DNA of 8,116 nucleotides from Gemmatimonadaceae bacterium (GTDB lineage Bacteria > Gemmatimonadota > Gemmatimonadetes > Gemmatimonadales > Gemmatimonadaceae): assembly GCA_014378185.1 (NCBI GenBank), contig JACMOE010000162.1, positions 1 through 8,116 of the forward strand, in the 5' to 3' direction. A program made the position numbers and the translations under genes. The notes below the pieces were generated by a model. That model worked only from the letters and a program-made list of their open reading frames with translations, was not told where the DNA came from and made no database searches. This document shows positions 6,620 through 8,116 of this stretch, in pieces (position 1 is the stretch's first letter; each line of letters starts with the position of its first letter).

Positions 6620-7522
6620 ATGCAACAGCGCGACTGGGCCGGCGTGTTCCCGGCGATCACGACACCGTTTCACGACGATTTCAGCATTGATCACGAGGCG
6701 CTCGGGAAGCATGCGCGCTGGTTGATCGAGAGCGGTTGTGTGGGCATCGTCGCCCTGGGGTCGCTCGGCGAATCGCAGACGCTCTCGTCCGACGAGAAGG
6801 TGAAGATCCTGGAGACGCTGCGGAAGGCGTTGCCCCCGAGCACACCGTTGATCGCCGGCATCGCCGGATTGAGCACGCCGGATTGCGTGGCGCTCGCGCA
6901 CCGCGCGGTTGCTGCGGGCTGCGATGGGCTCATGGTGCTGCCCGCCTATGTGTACAAGGGTGACTGGCGCGAGACGAAGGCGCACTACAGCGCCGTGATT
7001 GGCGCGACGAGTCTTTCGTGCATGCTGTACAACAACCCCATCGCGTACGGCGTCGACGTGATTCCTGACCAGCTCGCGGAACTGGCCGCGCTGCACGAGA
7101 ACCTGCACGCGGTGAAGGAATCGAGCGGCGAGGTGCGGCGCGTGACGCATGTACGCGCACGGCTCGGCGATCGACTCGCCATCTTCGCCGGCATGGACGA
7201 CATGATCCTCGAGAGCATTCCGATGGGCGCGGTGGGGTGGATCGCCGGCCTGGTGAATGCATACCCCGCCGAAACAGTGCGGGTGTTCGAACTGGGCCGC
7301 GACGGAAAGATGGACGAGGCGCGAGCGCTCTACGAGTGGTTCCTGCCGCTCCTGCGGCTGGATACGGTGCCCAAGTTCGTGCAGTTGATCAAGCTGGTGC
7401 AGGCGGAGACGGGGCACGGCAGCGCGGTGGTACGGCCGCCGCGGATGGAGCTTGTCGGTGCTGAACGTGAGGCCGCGCTCGAGGTGATACGGGCGGCCGT
7501 GGCGGGGCGGAAGGCCTTGTAG
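6620..7522 (+). CDS. lhpC: 1-pyrroline-4-hydroxy-2-carboxylate deaminase (DapA/DHDPS superfamily)
   Basis: This class I aldolase-fold enzyme is expected to deaminate 4-hydroxy-1-pyrroline-2-carboxylate to 2-oxoglutarate semialdehyde plus ammonia. The protein has 300 residues, the normal size. It shows the family start GVFPAITTPF, the substrate-carboxylate loop LGSLGES (46-52, replacing the GTTGE of DapA), the catalytic Tyr of LYNNP (Y137) and the Schiff-base Lys of AVKESSGE (K166). The (beta/alpha)8 barrel is therefore intact. By family alone it could be any DapA-like lyase; its position directly after the epimerase and dehydrogenase genes decides the call. The start at 6620 is preferred because GGAG (6607-6610) lies nine bases upstream, leaving a 4-bp gap to the previous stop. 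An in-frame ATG at 6605, overlapping alpha by 11 bp, has no such site. Confidence 0.88.
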   Translation: MQQRDWAGVFPAITTPFHDDFSIDHEALGKHARWLIESGCVGIVALGSLGESQTLSSDEKVKILETLRKALPPSTPLIAGIAGLSTPDCVALAHRAVAAGCDGLMVLPAYVYKGDWRETKAHYSAVIGATSLSCMLYNNPIAYGVDVIPDQLAELAALHENLHAVKESSGEVRRVTHVRARLGDRLAIFAGMDDMILESIPMGAVGWIAGLVNAYPAETVRVFELGRDGKMDEARALYEWFLPLLRLDTVPKFVQLIKLVQAETGHGSAVVRPPRMELVGAEREAALEVIRAAVAGRKAL

Positions 7523-7527
7523 AGACC

Positions 7528-7623
7528 GCGCGGTTTTCGGTTTTCTGCGGCCAGTCAAAGCACGTTGTCGGTTAGTTGACCGATGACTTGTCTTGACCGG
7601 CTGCAGAAAACCCAAAACCGCGC
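7528..7623. repeat. Long imperfect palindrome between convergent genes; possible bidirectional terminator or dispersed repeat
   Basis: Two 31-base arms (7528-7558 and 7593-7623) are reverse complements at 28 of 31 positions and flank a 34-base loop. The loop holds a smaller inverted repeat (TCGGT at 7568-7572, ACCGA at 7579-7583). The structure begins six bases after the deaminase stop and ends 14 bases before the stop of the convergent gene, filling the only intergenic gap in the window. The position suggests transcription termination for both strands. However, no run of T follows the stem on either strand; the T and A runs are inside the arms, so it is not a textbook intrinsic terminator. 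A REP/MITE-like dispersed element is equally possible. Confidence 0.75.
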
Positions 7624-7637
7624 TGTCAACTCCAGTG

Positions 7638-8116
7638 TCAGGGCCGCTTCGCCGGCACCGTGGTCTTCAGCTGCGTATCCGACGGCGGCCCCAACAGCGG
7701 ATTCTGCGCTGGTTGCGGCGCAGCCATCTCCAGCTGTCCCAGCAAGTCGTTCAGCTTCACGCCCTTTGCGATGTCGCGCGCCTGACCCATCACGCGGGCA
7801 GCCTTGGCTGTGTCGCCCGTGGCCTGGAGCACTTCGGACAACATGAGTCCCGTGGCCACGTACAGGTACGGAATGCCCACCGACGGACGGTCGATCCAGT
7901 CGGAGCGCTTCGACAACGATTTCGGCGCGGTGAACACGCTGTCCCATAGCGTCTTCGTGCGGCCTAGATCGATCCAACCGGCACCGGGCACCATGACGGT
8001 GTCCTTGGATGGCACGGCGGGCGGGATGAAGATCTTCGTCGCCAGCCCCTGTGTGAGGAGATAGCTGCCGAGTCCCAGTTCGTTGCCGTAGCCACCAGAG
8101 GTGCGGCTGAGATAGA
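7638..8116 (-). CDS. C-terminal part of a probable DUF2723-type membrane protein (5' end outside window)
   Basis: The frame is open on the - strand from the right edge to a TGA at 7638-7640, giving 158 residues with no upstream stop, so this is the 3' end of a longer gene. The visible part includes SRTSGGYGNELGLGSYLL near the edge, then a region reading DRPSVGIPYLYVATGLMLSE, a short helical stretch with TPR-like character (LQATGDTAKAARVMGQARDIAKG), and a Pro/Gln-rich tail. No transmembrane segment or catalytic motif is visible in this part. From memory it resembles the C-terminal region of DUF2723 (protein O-mannosyltransferase-like) proteins of Gemmatimonadota. That assignment is recall, not a search result, and only the existence of the coding frame is secure. 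It converges on the hydroxyproline operon and is probably unrelated to it. Confidence 0.6.
   Translation of the reverse strand, partial: YLSRTSGGYGNELGLGSYLLTQGLATKIFIPPAVPSKDTVMVPGAGWIDLGRTKTLWDSVFTAPKSLSKRSDWIDRPSVGIPYLYVATGLMLSEVLQATGDTAKAARVMGQARDIAKGVKLNDLLGQLEMAAPQPAQNPLLGPPSDTQLKTTVPAKRP

Noticed and set aside
6566..7615. 349-codon - strand frame opposite the deaminase
   Set aside because: It is antisense to a gene with conserved active-site Tyr and Lys, runs into the palindromic intergenic sequence, and has no recognisable domain.
7583..7949. Small + strand frames opposite the right-edge gene
   Set aside because: They lack motifs, and the - strand frame is open to the window edge with family-like sequence.

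Overview
The window is high-GC bacterial DNA, densely coding and almost entirely read from the + strand. The codon use, the style of the S9B peptidase and the tail of a membrane-protein-like gene at the right edge recall Gemmatimonadota. That placement is inferred from family resemblance only; no rRNA or other taxonomic marker is present.

Layout, left to right: (1) a dipeptidyl peptidase IV-type serine peptidase, cut at the left edge (1-2156); (2) a GntR/FadR-type (FCD) regulator (2156-2896); (3) a 4-hydroxyproline 2-epimerase (2893-3870); (4) the FAD-dependent beta subunit of a D-hydroxyproline dehydrogenase (3867-5003); (5) its small [2Fe-2S] gamma subunit (5000-5287); (6) its alpha subunit, with two nucleotide-binding folds and a C-terminal BFD-like [2Fe-2S] domain (5287-6615); (7) a DapA-superfamily 1-pyrroline-4-hydroxy-2-carboxylate deaminase (6620-7522). 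A 115-bp gap holding a 96-bp imperfect palindrome follows. Beyond it lies the 3' end of a convergent - strand gene (7638 to beyond the right edge), probably of the DUF2723 membrane-protein type.

The + strand genes form one operon in which adjacent genes overlap by 1 or 4 bp, or in one case are 4 bp apart. Together they explain most of trans-4-hydroxy-L-proline catabolism: epimerisation to cis-4-hydroxy-D-proline, oxidation to 4-hydroxy-1-pyrroline-2-carboxylate, and deamination to 2-oxoglutarate semialdehyde. The last enzyme (2-oxoglutarate semialdehyde dehydrogenase) and a transporter are not in the window. The dipeptidyl peptidase at the head of the operon suggests that the substrate arrives as proline/hydroxyproline-rich peptides, for example from collagen-like or plant cell-wall protein.

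The most unusual feature is a 75-bp REP-like inverted repeat lying exactly across the gamma/alpha gene junction. It encodes the last residues of gamma and the first residues of alpha. It also holds the Shine-Dalgarno sequence of alpha in one arm and the start codon in its loop.
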